Assembly: GCF_001205715.1 (NCBI RefSeq)
Contig: NZ_AQQZ01000002.1
Span: forward strand, 1 to 52,500
From: Pseudaestuariivita atlantica
GTDB lineage: Bacteria > Pseudomonadota > Alphaproteobacteria > Rhodobacterales > Rhodobacteraceae
Length of the DNA: 52,500 nucleotides
Reading direction: 5' to 3'
The stretch's first letter is position 1; every line of letters begins with the position of its first letter. The notes beneath the pieces are model-generated. The model saw nothing but the letters and a program-made list of their open reading frames with translations. It did no database searches and had not been told where the DNA came from. A program made the translations under genes and the position numbers. Positions 15,973 through 24,601 of this stretch are shown piece by piece.

Positions 15973-16854
15973 ATGAATTCCTGGGACGAAATACGTACGG
16001 CGTACCACGTGGCGCGGATGGGAACAGTGTCGGGGGCTGCCGATGCGCTGGGCGTGCACCACGCGACGGTCATCCGCCACATCGACGCGCTGGAACAGCG
16101 GCTGGGGGCCAAGCTTTTCCAGCGGCATGCGCGGGGCTACACCGCGACGGAGGCGGGCGAGGACCTGTTGCGCGTGGCGCAGACGACCGACGACCAGTTC
16201 AGCCAGCTGACCAACCGGATCAAGGGGCGCGGGGCCGAGGTGGCGGGCGAGCTTGTCGTGACCTCGGTCGAAAGCATGGGGCCGCAGCTGGTGCCGGTGC
16301 TGGCGGAGTTCCAGGCGCAGCATCCGCAACTCAGCATACGCTATCTCACCGGGTCGCGCCTGTTGCGGCTGGAATACGGGGAGGCGCATGTGGCGATCCG
16401 GGCGGGCAATCCGCCGGACCAGCCGGACAACGTCGTCCAGCCGTTCTTCCGGATGAAATTCGCGATGTACGCGGCCAAGTCCTATGGGCGGCGGCACGGG
16501 TTCCCCGAGCGCAAGGAGGACCTGCGCAAGCACCGCTTCGTCGCCTTCGACGAAACCGGCGCGCGGGCGCCGTTTTCGCGCTGGCTGCGCGACCATGTCC
16601 CGGCAGAGAACGTGGTGTTCGTCAGCGGCGATTCACGGGTGCTGGAAAATGCCGTTTACGCGGGGGCCGGGATCGGGTTCCTGCCGGTCTACGGCGCGGT
16701 GCAGCGCGACGACCTTGTGCGCGTGATCGACCCGGATGACAGCTGGACCGTCCCGGTCTGGCTGGTGACGCATGTGGACCTTCACCGCTCGGCCAAGGTT
16801 CAGGCGCTGTTGAGCCACCTCAAGGCGCAGATCAAGCGTTGGGACGTCGAGTGA
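15973..16854 (+). CDS. LysR-family transcriptional regulator
   Basis: The 293-aa regulator has an N-terminal winged helix: IRTAYHVARMGTVSGAADAL then HATVIRHIDALEQRLGAKLF (recognition helix at ~30-48). The C-terminal effector domain contains GELVVTSVESMGPQLVPVL and the VSGDSRVLENAVYAGAGIGF segment. It is divergent from azoR and is likely its regulator, responding to an unknown ligand such as a quinone. The ATG at 15973 gives the standard start. Its stop overlaps the next gene by GTGA. Confidence 0.9.
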   Translation: MNSWDEIRTAYHVARMGTVSGAADALGVHHATVIRHIDALEQRLGAKLFQRHARGYTATEAGEDLLRVAQTTDDQFSQLTNRIKGRGAEVAGELVVTSVESMGPQLVPVLAEFQAQHPQLSIRYLTGSRLLRLEYGEAHVAIRAGNPPDQPDNVVQPFFRMKFAMYAAKSYGRRHGFPERKEDLRKHRFVAFDETGARAPFSRWLRDHVPAENVVFVSGDSRVLENAVYAGAGIGFLPVYGAVQRDDLVRVIDPDDSWTVPVWLVTHVDLHRSAKVQALLSHLKAQIKRWDVE

Positions 16855-17753
16855 CCGAGGCGCTGCGCGGCCATGCCGCGATGCTCGCCTTTTCGATGCT
16901 GGTGGCCGGGTCTTTCTCCCTTGGCGGGCTGGCGGCGAACGAGATCGCGCCGATTGCGCTGAATTTCGTGCGGTTCGTGCTGGCGGCGGGGTTCGTGGCC
17001 TTCATGGGATGGGCCAGCGGAACGATGCGCCGGTCGGATTTCGAGGCGCCGTGGCGGTATGTCCTGCTGGGCGGGCTGTTCTCGGTCTACTTCGTGCTGA
17101 TGTTCGAGGCGCTGAAGACCGCGCCGCCGGTGAACACCGCCGTGGTCTTCACGCTGACGCCGCTTCTGGCGGCGGGGTTCGGGTGGATCCTGCTGCGCCA
17201 GCGTCTTGGTGCGTGGTCGGCGCTTGCGCTGGCAATCGGCGGGGCGGGCGCGGTGTGGGTGATCTTTCGCGGCAGTTTCGAGGCGATGCGCGCGTTCGAG
17301 GTCGGGCGGGGCGAGGCGATCTTTTTCGCGGGTACCGTCGCGCATGCGCTCTACGTGCCTGCGGCGCGCTTGTGGTCGCGGGGCGCGTCGCCGTTCGGGT
17401 TCACGCTGGGCATCCTGCTGGGCGGTGCGCTGGTGCAGGGCATCGTCGGGGCCCCAGCGCTGATGGCGACGGACTGGGCGGCCCTGCCGCGCGTCGCGTG
17501 GATCACGATCTTCTATACCGCGTTCCTTGCGACGTCCTTCACCTTCACGCTGGTCTATTTCGCAACGCTGCGCCTGCCGTCGGCCAAGGTCATGGCCTAT
17601 ACCTACCTCACGCCCAGCTGGGTGATTCTGTGGGAGATCGGGCTGGGGCAGGGATTGCCACCGGCGACGGTGCTGGCGGGTGTCGGGCTGACGATCCTGT
17701 CGCTTGGCATCCTGCTTGGCACACCCGACCGGGGCGGGGCGCCCGCCGCGTAA
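16851..17753 (+). CDS. EamA-family (DMT) exporter
   Basis: The 300-aa inner-membrane protein has about ten helices in two EamA repeats. Motifs include FVRFVLAAGFVAFM, NTAVVFTLTPLLAAGFGWILL at the end of the first half and YTYLTPSWVILWEIGL in the second. GTG at 16851 is chosen because it overlaps the LysR stop (GTGA), implying co-expression with the regulator. Substrate is unknown. Confidence 0.86.
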   Translation: MTEALRGHAAMLAFSMLVAGSFSLGGLAANEIAPIALNFVRFVLAAGFVAFMGWASGTMRRSDFEAPWRYVLLGGLFSVYFVLMFEALKTAPPVNTAVVFTLTPLLAAGFGWILLRQRLGAWSALALAIGGAGAVWVIFRGSFEAMRAFEVGRGEAIFFAGTVAHALYVPAARLWSRGASPFGFTLGILLGGALVQGIVGAPALMATDWAALPRVAWITIFYTAFLATSFTFTLVYFATLRLPSAKVMAYTYLTPSWVILWEIGLGQGLPPATVLAGVGLTILSLGILLGTPDRGGAPAA

Positions 17754-17757
17754 CCCG

Positions 17758-18882
17758 TCAGCGGTGCGCGATGCTGAAATGCCGCGCTTCCTTGCCGATG
17801 TCGCGCAGCCAGGCTTCGATGGCGGCGGGATCGGACCGCGTCATGCCGACCCCGGCGGGCAGGCCCTCGTCCGACACCAGCGCCTCTATCGCGAGGCGGA
17901 CATGGCGGCCGAGCAACCGGTCATGGGCCGATCCGCGCGGCGCGTCGACCGCTTCGAGCACGGCGGAATGGTGCCACAGAAGCGCGCCGTTCCGTTCCAC
18001 GATCAGCGCCACGAAGATCACGATGCGCGCGCCGCCGGTGACGGTCAGCGCGGCCGAGCCCGGCATCGGCGCGGCGGGCGTCGCGGCGTTCAGCGCCTCG
18101 ATCTGGGACAGGACCGGCCCCCATGCCGCGCGCCAGCCCGGAGGGCAGAGCAGGCCGCGTTCCAGCCGCGCCACCGGCCAGACCGGGTCGATCCCGTAGG
18201 CGTCCAGAAGGGGCAGCGCATCGCCGCGCGGCACCAGTTCGAAATCCTCGGGCGCGGGCAGGGGCAGGGTCACCTCCTCCACCGCATCCGCGTCCCAGGC
18301 AAGGTTCACCCGCGCCTCGCGGAAGTCGCGGATCGCGCGGGCGGGCGCGGACAGCGCGCGCCAGACCTGCTGTGCCTGCGTACCGCGCCCCGCACGCGCC
18401 GGGCCGGGTTCTGCCGGGACCTGCCCGGCGCAGGAGATCAGGCTGATCGTGTGGGCCGGGTCGAAGATCGTGCTGGTGGCGTAGGCGTGGACAAGATGCC
18501 GGGCGAGCAGGTGATCGATGCCGGGCGACACGCCGACCTCGGTCACGATGCTCGATTTCGACAGCAGCGCTTTCCCTTCGAGCGCGGACAGCGCCGGGGT
18601 CATGTCGCCCGGCGTGACAAGGTGCGCGCCCTTGTTGGCGGCAAGCGTGGCCAGCGCAAGGTCGCGGTCGGCGCCTCCGGCGGACACGATCACGTCGCCG
18701 GCCATCACGTCCGATCCAAGCCGGTCGGCGTTCCAAGGCTCGATCCGTTCCGGGCTGCCGCCCAGCGGTGCCACGGCGTCCGGTTCATCCGCCCAGATCA
18801 CGACGGGCGCGATGGCGCGGGTCAGCACCGCGCTGAGGCCGCTTCGCAAGGCCGCGTCGTTCCCGCACCAATGGATGGTCAT
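17758..18882 (-). CDS. Saccharopine-dehydrogenase-like protein with altered nucleotide loop
   Basis: The protein is 374 aa and matches the Sacchrp_dh_NADP type in overall layout: MTIHWCG at the start, VSAGGADRDLALATLAANKGAHLVTPGD after the Rossmann core, and SSIVTEVGVSPGIDHLLARH. The usual glycine-rich loop (GxGxxG) reads CGNDAALRSG, so NAD(P) binding may be weak or different. ATG at 18882 matches the family start. It converges on the EamA gene with a 4-bp gap. True saccharopine metabolism is unlikely on this evidence. Confidence 0.7.
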   Translation of the reverse strand: MTIHWCGNDAALRSGLSAVLTRAIAPVVIWADEPDAVAPLGGSPERIEPWNADRLGSDVMAGDVIVSAGGADRDLALATLAANKGAHLVTPGDMTPALSALEGKALLSKSSIVTEVGVSPGIDHLLARHLVHAYATSTIFDPAHTISLISCAGQVPAEPGPARAGRGTQAQQVWRALSAPARAIRDFREARVNLAWDADAVEEVTLPLPAPEDFELVPRGDALPLLDAYGIDPVWPVARLERGLLCPPGWRAAWGPVLSQIEALNAATPAAPMPGSAALTVTGGARIVIFVALIVERNGALLWHHSAVLEAVDAPRGSAHDRLLGRHVRLAIEALVSDEGLPAGVGMTRSDPAAIEAWLRDIGKEARHFSIAHR

Positions 18883-18954
18883 GGCCGTGTCACGCCTGCC
18901 CCTTGCCAGTTCGCCCGCACGATAGACCCAAGCCGCGCGGCGGGCCAAGGGGCG

Positions 18955-19575
18955 TCAGCGCAAAAGACCGATCTCGCGCATGTGCGCGACCGAGGCGCGG
19001 GCATCCATGGCCTGCATGAACCCCGTGAGCCGTGGAAGGGCCGCCATGCCGACGCCATCCCCCGGCAGCCATGTGCAGATCACGAACAGGTAGGGATCGG
19101 CGAGGCTGAAATCCGCACCCAGCACGAAGGGATCGAGGGCGCAGCTGGCCTCGATATACCGGGCCGAGGAGGTCATGGTGTCCGGCACCTTGGCCTTCAT
19201 GCTTGCCAGCGCGGCCGGATCGTCGGACCAGCGCGCGCCGCGCATCTTGTGGGCGTGGTTCACGTGCATGGTTGAGGCGAGGTAATACATCACCTCCCGC
19301 ATCCGCGCCGCGCGCAGGGCATCGGCGGGGACCAGTCCGGTATCGGGGGCGATCGCCCCGATATAGTCGAGGATCGCGCCGGTCTCCGTCAGGATCGTCC
19401 CGTCATCCAGTTCCAGCGCGGGCACGCGCCCCTTGGGATTGATCGACAGGTAAGGCGCCCTGGTCTGCGCCGCGCTGGCGAAATCCACGCGGTCATGGGT
19501 CGCGTCGATCCCCGCCTCGTGCAGCGCGATGGCGACGGCGATGGAGATGGTGCCGGGTGCTGTATACAGGCGCAT
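18955..19575 (-). CDS. Glutathione S-transferase family protein
   Basis: The 206-aa protein has a thioredoxin-like N domain (MRLYTAPGTISIAVAIALHEAG; NPKGRVPALELDDGTILTET, with the glutathione-binding cis-Pro and Glu-Thr) and an all-helical C domain (FSLADPYLFVICTWL). Ser or Thr at the TISIA position is likely the catalytic residue rather than Cys. It lies between a saccharopine-like gene and a histidine phosphatase on the same strand. Substrate is unknown. Confidence 0.9.
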   Translation of the reverse strand: MRLYTAPGTISIAVAIALHEAGIDATHDRVDFASAAQTRAPYLSINPKGRVPALELDDGTILTETGAILDYIGAIAPDTGLVPADALRAARMREVMYYLASTMHVNHAHKMRGARWSDDPAALASMKAKVPDTMTSSARYIEASCALDPFVLGADFSLADPYLFVICTWLPGDGVGMAALPRLTGFMQAMDARASVAHMREIGLLR

Positions 19576-19623
19576 GGTTGGTGTCCTCCCCGGCGCAGAG
19601 TGCCACGGGAGGCCCCCGTGCCG

Positions 19624-20274
19624 CTAGACGAAGGTCAGCGCGTGGGCGCGGTCCGGTCCGGCAAGGTGCGGCGTGGCGTTGAACTGGTGCAGGTGCCAGT
19701 GCCCCCGGAACCGGCGCAGCACGTGGAACGAGGCGTTCCGCGTCTGCAGCAGCATCGCCGTCATCGCCGGGATGTCGAGGTCGAGCACCCGCATCAGGGT
19801 CGAGGCGATCACCCCGCCCGACGTCACGCAGAGCACCCGCTGATCGATCCGGGTGTGATCGTCGAGCGCCGCCGCGATCCGCCCATGAAACCCGTCCCAA
19901 CTGTCGGGCACGCCGCGCAGGTGCCCGTCGCGCCACGCCCTCATGGTGGGCGGCACGTGGTCTGCAAAGGATTCGGGATCGGTCGGCACCTCCATCCCGC
20001 TGTGCAGTTTCATGGCGTCCGCCATCGGGAAATACTGCATCTCGTTCAGGCGCGGATCGACCTGCGCGGTGCCGGTGTTCATGCCCGCATGTGTTTCCAC
20101 ATGGCGGCGCAGGGTGCCGTGGACCTGGTGATCGAAGGTCATGTGCGCCTCGTCCATCCACGCGCCCAGCCACGCCGCCTGGTCGTGGCCCAGCGGGCTG
20201 AGGCGGTCGTAATCCTCTTCGGTGGTCGCGCCGGAATTGGCCTGGCCGTGACGCACAAGGATCAGTTCTGACAT
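19624..20274 (-). CDS. Histidine phosphatase family protein
   Basis: The 216-aa protein opens MSELILVRHGQANSG, the RHG motif carrying the phospho-histidine. Other family residues are DRLSPLGHDQAAWLG, the Glu in LNEMQY and a late VTSGGVIAS, where the second catalytic His of most members should appear. That His is replaced by Ser/Gly (usually SHG), so catalysis may be changed. ATG at 20274 gives the family start. Substrate is unknown. Confidence 0.82.
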   Translation of the reverse strand: MSELILVRHGQANSGATTEEDYDRLSPLGHDQAAWLGAWMDEAHMTFDHQVHGTLRRHVETHAGMNTGTAQVDPRLNEMQYFPMADAMKLHSGMEVPTDPESFADHVPPTMRAWRDGHLRGVPDSWDGFHGRIAAALDDHTRIDQRVLCVTSGGVIASTLMRVLDLDIPAMTAMLLQTRNASFHVLRRFRGHWHLHQFNATPHLAGPDRAHALTFV

Positions 20275-20420
20275 GGTGGCTCTCCCCGGACGGTCAGGCG
20301 CGTTGCAGCAGGATTTGCCCCGCTCTGCAATGGGAAAGCCCACGCGAATTGAAGCGGGCGCGGTCGCGTGCCGGGCAAGAAAACGGTGACACGGGGCGCA
20401 AAGGCGGGCAATCTCGGGTC

Positions 20421-20579
20421 ATGGATACAACTGCACTTGTCTTCTACGCGCTGATCTGTGGCGGCCTGTCGCTGGCCGGGCCGCGCCTGGGTGCGCCGTT
20501 CCTGCGCTTCGGCATCGGTGCCGCCGTGGGAATCGCCGCCGCCGCGATCCTGCCGCTGGTGCGTTCGGCCTTCTACTGA
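20421..20579 (+). CDS. Small two-helix membrane protein
   Basis: The product is 52 aa: MDTTALVFYALICGGLSLAG, then a second hydrophobic stretch FGIGAAVGIAAAAILPLV. It starts at ATG 20421, divergent from the histidine phosphatase, and ends 128 bp before the acyl-CoA ligase. I do not recognise a family. Coding potential is supported by a clean hydrophobic pattern and position only. Confidence 0.6.
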   Translation: MDTTALVFYALICGGLSLAGPRLGAPFLRFGIGAAVGIAAAAILPLVRSAFY

Positions 20580-20598
20580 ACGACGCCTCGCCAAAAAA

Positions 20599-20612
20599 TG
20601 AACAGATGTTCA
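20599..20612. promoter_or_regulatory. Inverted repeat upstream of the CoA-ligase/Liv operon
   Basis: TGAACA and TGTTCA form a perfect 6-bp dyad with a 2-bp spacer, about 95 bp upstream of the ligase start and in an AT-rich stretch likely to hold the promoter. The size and symmetry suit a TetR-type or similar dimeric repressor. No regulator gene is adjacent. Confidence 0.4.
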
Positions 20613-20707
20613 AAAAAAGTGCGGCGGGGCGCTTGGCAGATCGTTTCTTCCGTCCTAGGGTGAGCGCAATAAACGGTCTTTTTGAGACCTGACGGGAGGA
20701 AATAGCC

Positions 20708-22678
20708 TTGCGTGCATCCAATGCGGATGCCGGAGGGTCGATGGTGTCGATCCCCGCGCTTCTTGCGCGGAACGCGGCGTCGTTCGGCAACGCTCCGGCG
20801 TATCGGGAAAAAGAGTTCGGTATCTGGCAAAGCTGGACCTGGGCCGAGGCCCAGGAGGATATCCGTGCGCTTGCCAAGGGCCTGATCCTGAAGGGCGCGG
20901 GCCCCGGCCAGTTCGTCGCCATCATCGGGCGCAACCGCCCGGCGCTGTACGGCGCGATGGTCGCGGTGCAGATGACAGGCGCCGTGCCGGTGCCGCTCTA
21001 CCAGGACGCGGTGGCCGAGGAGATGGCCTATGTCCTTGACCATTGCGGCGCGAGTATCGTGATCGCCGGGGATCAGGAGCAGGTCGACAAGGTGCTGGAG
21101 ATTGCTGACCGGCTGCCCGAGTTCCGCGAGATGATCTATCTCGATCCGCGGGGTTTGCGGAAATACGACCACACCCACCTGACCGCCTTTGCCGATGTGA
21201 AGGAAGCGGGCCGGACGCAGGGTGACGATGCCGAGCTTGACCGCCGGATCGCGGCGCTGGGCCCCGACGATACCTGCGTGATGCTGTATACGTCGGGCAC
21301 GACGGGCAAGCCCAAGGGCGTCGTCCTGTCGAACCGCAACATCATCGAGACCGCGAAGAACTCGGCCGAGTTCGATCACCTGCGCCAGACCGACAGCGTG
21401 CTGGCCTACCTGCCGATGGCATGGGTGGGCGATTTCATCTTCTCGATCGGGCAGGCCTACTGGACGGGTTTCTGCGTGTGCTGCCCGGAAGCGCAGCACA
21501 CGATGATGACCGACCTGCGCGAGATCGGGCCGACCTATTACTTTGCGCCGCCGCGCATCTTCGAGACGCAGCTGACCAACGTGATGATCCGGATGGAGGA
21601 TGCGGGGCGGCTGAAGCAGTGGATGTTCCGCACCTTCATGGATCACGCCCGCAAGGTCGGGCCCAAGATCCTCGATGGCGAGAGCGTGGGCGCGTGGGAC
21701 CGGCTGAAATACCGGCTGGGCGAGCTGTTCGTCTATGGCCCGCTGAAGAACACGCTGGGCTTTTCCAAGGTGCGCGTGGGCTATACCGCGGGCGAGGCGA
21801 TCGGGCCGGAGATCTTCGAATTCTACCGCTCGCTCGGGATCAACCTGAAACAGCTGTATGGCCAGACCGAGGCGTCGGTGTTTATCACCCAGCAGCCCGA
21901 CAATGCCGTCAGCGCCGACACGGTGGGCGTGCCGTCGCCGGGCGTGGAGATCCGCATCGACGACAGCGGCGAGGTGTTCTACCGCTCTCCGGGCGTGTTC
22001 GTGGAATACTACAAGAACGCGGAATCGACCGCCGGGACCAAGGATGCCGAGGGCTGGGTCGCCACCGGCGATGCCGGGTTCATCGAGGAAGCCACCGGCC
22101 AGTTGCGGATCATCGACCGCGCCAAGGACGTGGGCAAAATGGCGAACGGATCGCTGTTTGCGCCGAAATACGTAGAGAACAAGCTGAAATTCTATCCCAA
22201 CATCCTCGAAGCCGTGGTGTTCGGCAACGGGCGGGAGGAATGCACGGCCTTCATCAACATCGACCTGACGGCCGTGGGCAACTGGGCCGAGCGCAACAAC
22301 ATCGCCTACGCGTCCTACCAGGAACTGGCGGGGCATCCGCAGGTGTTGCAGGCGTTGCGCGAGCACGTGGCCGAGGTCAACGCCAGCGTGGCGGAAGACG
22401 AGATGCTGTCGGGCTGCCAGGTCCATCGCTTCGTCGTGCTGCACAAGGAACTGGATGCCGATGACGGCGAGCTGACCCGCACCCGCAAGGTGCGCCGCCG
22501 GATCATCGAGGAGAAATACGCCGACCTGATCGCGGCGCTGTATGACGGGTCCGAGAGCGTGTCGACCGTGACGGAAGTGACGTACGAGGACGGGCGGAAG
22601 GGCTCGATCTCGGCCACGTTGAAGGTCGTCGAGGCCGATGTCGTGGACGTGGCGCCCAAGGCGATGGCGGCGGAATGA
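20708..22678 (+). CDS. AMP-binding long-chain acyl-CoA ligase-like protein
   Basis: The 656-aa enzyme belongs to the ANL superfamily and should activate a carboxylate to an acyl-AMP and then acyl-CoA. Motifs in order are MLYTSGTTGKPKGVV (P-loop, ~195-209), AYLPMAWVGD, QLYGQTEASVF, ATGDAGFI and IDRAKDVGKMANGSLFAPKYVEN. It resembles the FadD15-like long ligases with an extended C domain. A TTG start at 20708 is chosen because GGGAGGA lies 8 bp upstream; ATG 20741 is an alternative. It heads a same-strand cluster with Liv transporter genes, suggesting activation of an imported acid. Confidence 0.9.
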   Translation: MRASNADAGGSMVSIPALLARNAASFGNAPAYREKEFGIWQSWTWAEAQEDIRALAKGLILKGAGPGQFVAIIGRNRPALYGAMVAVQMTGAVPVPLYQDAVAEEMAYVLDHCGASIVIAGDQEQVDKVLEIADRLPEFREMIYLDPRGLRKYDHTHLTAFADVKEAGRTQGDDAELDRRIAALGPDDTCVMLYTSGTTGKPKGVVLSNRNIIETAKNSAEFDHLRQTDSVLAYLPMAWVGDFIFSIGQAYWTGFCVCCPEAQHTMMTDLREIGPTYYFAPPRIFETQLTNVMIRMEDAGRLKQWMFRTFMDHARKVGPKILDGESVGAWDRLKYRLGELFVYGPLKNTLGFSKVRVGYTAGEAIGPEIFEFYRSLGINLKQLYGQTEASVFITQQPDNAVSADTVGVPSPGVEIRIDDSGEVFYRSPGVFVEYYKNAESTAGTKDAEGWVATGDAGFIEEATGQLRIIDRAKDVGKMANGSLFAPKYVENKLKFYPNILEAVVFGNGREECTAFINIDLTAVGNWAERNNIAYASYQELAGHPQVLQALREHVAEVNASVAEDEMLSGCQVHRFVVLHKELDADDGELTRTRKVRRRIIEEKYADLIAALYDGSESVSTVTEVTYEDGRKGSISATLKVVEADVVDVAPKAMAAE

Positions 22679-22784
22679 GGGTGGGTGACGCTCCCGCATG
22701 CGCGGATCGCCCCACCCACCCTCCCGCCGGGCGCGAGAGAGGCTGGCGGCTGTGCCCGGTTGGGAGCGCGGGAGCCTCCGGCGG

Positions 22785-22805
22785 CCATATTTGGAAAGAG
22801 AAGAA
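22785..22805 (+). repeat. Intergenic repeat copy B
   Basis: This is the same 21 bp as copy A at 13621-13641, again after CCTCCGG and before GACATG. It lies directly upstream of livG, and its AGAAGAAGGA end serves as the livG ribosome-binding site. The repeat may therefore have a role in translation or transcript processing. Confidence 0.6.
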
Positions 22806-22811
22806 GGACAT

Positions 22812-23633
22812 GTGGCTGTGAAGGATGCCGAAGGCTACGTGACGGAAGACGGGCGCACGATTGGTGGCGTGGTCATGGAGATGCGCAACATCACCCTGCG
22901 GTTCGGGGGGGTTGTGGCGATCAAGGATATCTCTTTCGATATTCGCGAGGGCGAGATCCGGGCGATCATCGGGCCAAACGGGGCGGGAAAGTCCTCGATG
23001 CTGAACGTGATCTCGGGGTTCTACAACCCGCAGGAGGGCGAGGTGTGGTACCGGGGCAGCCTGCGGCCGCCGATGAAGCCCTACCAGGTGGCGCAGCAGG
23101 GGATCGCGCGGACCTTCCAGAACATCGCGCTGTTCGAGGGGATGACCGTTCTGGACAACGTGATGACGGGGCGGCTGACGCAGATGAAGGCGGGCATGTT
23201 CGCGCAAGCCATCTGGAAGGGGAAGGCCGAGCGCGAGGAGGTCGAGAACCGCGAGCTGGCCGAGCAGGTCATTGATTTCCTCGAGATCCAGTCGATCCGA
23301 AAGACGCCGGTTGCGCGTCTGCCTTATGGGTTGAAGAAGCGGGTTGAACTGGCGCGGGCGCTGGTGTCGCAGCCGTCGCTGTTGCTTCTGGACGAGCCGA
23401 TGGCGGGGATGAACGTCGAGGAGAAGGAGGACATGTCCCGCTTCATCCTGTCCGTAAACGACGAGTTTGGCACAACGATCGCCCTGATCGAACATGACAT
23501 GGGTGTGGTGATGGACCTGAGCGACCGTGTCGTGGTGATGGATTACGGCAAGAAGATCGGTGACGGGACGCCGGACGAGGTGCGCAACAACCAGGACGTG
23601 ATCGACGCCTATCTCGGGGTTGCGCATGACTGA
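22812..23633 (+). CDS. livG: LivG-type ABC transporter ATP-binding protein
   Basis: The 273-aa ATPase belongs to a branched-chain-amino-acid-type (HAAT) importer. Walker A is IGPNGAGKSS, the Q-loop is ARTFQNIALF, the signature is the LivG-type LPYGLKKRVELARAL instead of LSGGQ, and Walker B is LLLLDEP. The GTG start at 22812 has AAGAAGGA upstream. The N terminus carries ~20 extra residues before MEMRNITLRFGG. It is the first transporter gene after the CoA ligase; its end overlaps the next small gene. Confidence 0.93.
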   Translation: MAVKDAEGYVTEDGRTIGGVVMEMRNITLRFGGVVAIKDISFDIREGEIRAIIGPNGAGKSSMLNVISGFYNPQEGEVWYRGSLRPPMKPYQVAQQGIARTFQNIALFEGMTVLDNVMTGRLTQMKAGMFAQAIWKGKAEREEVENRELAEQVIDFLEIQSIRKTPVARLPYGLKKRVELARALVSQPSLLLLDEPMAGMNVEEKEDMSRFILSVNDEFGTTIALIEHDMGVVMDLSDRVVVMDYGKKIGDGTPDEVRNNQDVIDAYLGVAHD

Positions 23634-24105
23634 GAAAAGTTGGCATTTTGGCCAGTTTACCCCCCTGAACTGGCGCGGCGCGCTGGGCGCGGCCTGCCTG
23701 GTGATGGCCGGGGAGCCGCTGGCGGCAGGCCAGTTCGAGGTGTTCGCGGCGCGCTGCCTGGACCCGTTCGAGCATTTCACTCCGCCCATCGTGCAGGGGC
23801 TGGAGCCGATGGAGGCGGAGGCCGGCTATTCCGCCTACGGGCTGCCCGAGGGGTTCGTCCTGATCTACGAGACGCCGCCGGCGCAGGATCTGGCAGCCTG
23901 CACCGTGCTTGGCCGACCGGCGCGGGGCAATGTTCTGGAATTCGAGATATGGGCGATCGACCAGGTCGCCATCGGGCGGTACGAGGAGATCGAGGCCGGG
24001 CGGTGGTTGTCCACCGACTGGATCGAGCCGAAGGTCGCCGTTGAACTGGATGTCACCGCCGAGGCGGTGGCGATGCGTGTGCGGGAGACCGATCTTGAGA
24101 GTTAG
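23626..24105 (+). CDS. Unknown small protein, first of four between livG and livH
   Basis: The 159-aa protein has an N-terminal hydrophobic stretch (ALGAACLVMAGEPLAAG, ~20-36) that may be a signal or anchor. After it come Cys in AARCLDPFE and in LAACTVLG, so two Cys in the mature part. No known domain is visible; YGLPEGFVLIYETPP and VRETDLES are landmarks. ATG 23626 overlaps the livG stop by 8 bp, and its own end overlaps the next start by 11 bp. It is part of a tightly coupled group inserted inside a Liv operon. Confidence 0.75.
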   Translation: MTEKSWHFGQFTPLNWRGALGAACLVMAGEPLAAGQFEVFAARCLDPFEHFTPPIVQGLEPMEAEAGYSAYGLPEGFVLIYETPPAQDLAACTVLGRPARGNVLEFEIWAIDQVAIGRYEEIEAGRWLSTDWIEPKVAVELDVTAEAVAMRVRETDLES

Positions 24106-24601
24106 TGCCTTTCTTCTGTCCGCGCTGATGGCGGTACCGGCGGCGGCGCAGGTTGCCGATCTTGAAACCACGCCGAAGTCGCTGTTCTTTGCCGGGCGCT
24201 GCATGGCGCCGGTGATGCTGCGCGAGGACATCAGCACCAAGGATTTGCGCCAGTTGCCGGTGCAGGCGGCGGTGCCGCACCTGTTCGGTGAGGATGGCGA
24301 AGTCTGGCAGGGGCTGGACCCGTCGGTGTTGCTGGTCAAGCTGCAGGGCGCGAATTGCGGCATCAATGTCTTCGACGAGGAGTTGCCCGAGGTCGAGGCG
24401 TTCATGGATTACTGGCTGGATCGCGAGGACAGCCCGTTCGAACTCACCGAGCGGAAGGAGACCGACCAGGCGGTCACACTGCTGTATGACGGGTTCTGCG
24501 AAAGCTGCGGCTTCAACGTGCATGCGCGGGCGCTGCACCTGAAGGCCGACCGGTTCACCGTTTATCGCGTCTTCGCGACGCTGCCCGAGAAGGCCGAGTG
24601 A
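24095..24601 (+). CDS. Unknown secreted protein, second of four
   Basis: The 168-aa protein has a clear signal peptide, SAFLLSALMAVPAAAQ, cut after AAAQ. The mature part has four Cys (GRCMAP, ANCGIN, FCESCGF), an even number compatible with two disulfides in the periplasm. The TTG at 24095 is the only plausible start before the signal; it overlaps the previous gene. No family is recognised. Confidence 0.75.
   Translation: MRVSAFLLSALMAVPAAAQVADLETTPKSLFFAGRCMAPVMLREDISTKDLRQLPVQAAVPHLFGEDGEVWQGLDPSVLLVKLQGANCGINVFDEELPEVEAFMDYWLDREDSPFELTERKETDQAVTLLYDGFCESCGFNVHARALHLKADRFTVYRVFATLPEKAE

Noticed and set aside
13651-16596. 981-codon minus-strand frame that would fuse ffh, azoR and more
   Set aside because: The frame is open by GC bias only; Ffh begins at 15141 and the rest reads as out-of-frame azoR and antisense LysR.
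20573-22699. Long minus-strand ORF opposite the acyl-CoA ligase
   Set aside because: The plus-strand ligase has all ANL motifs; the opposite frame shows none.
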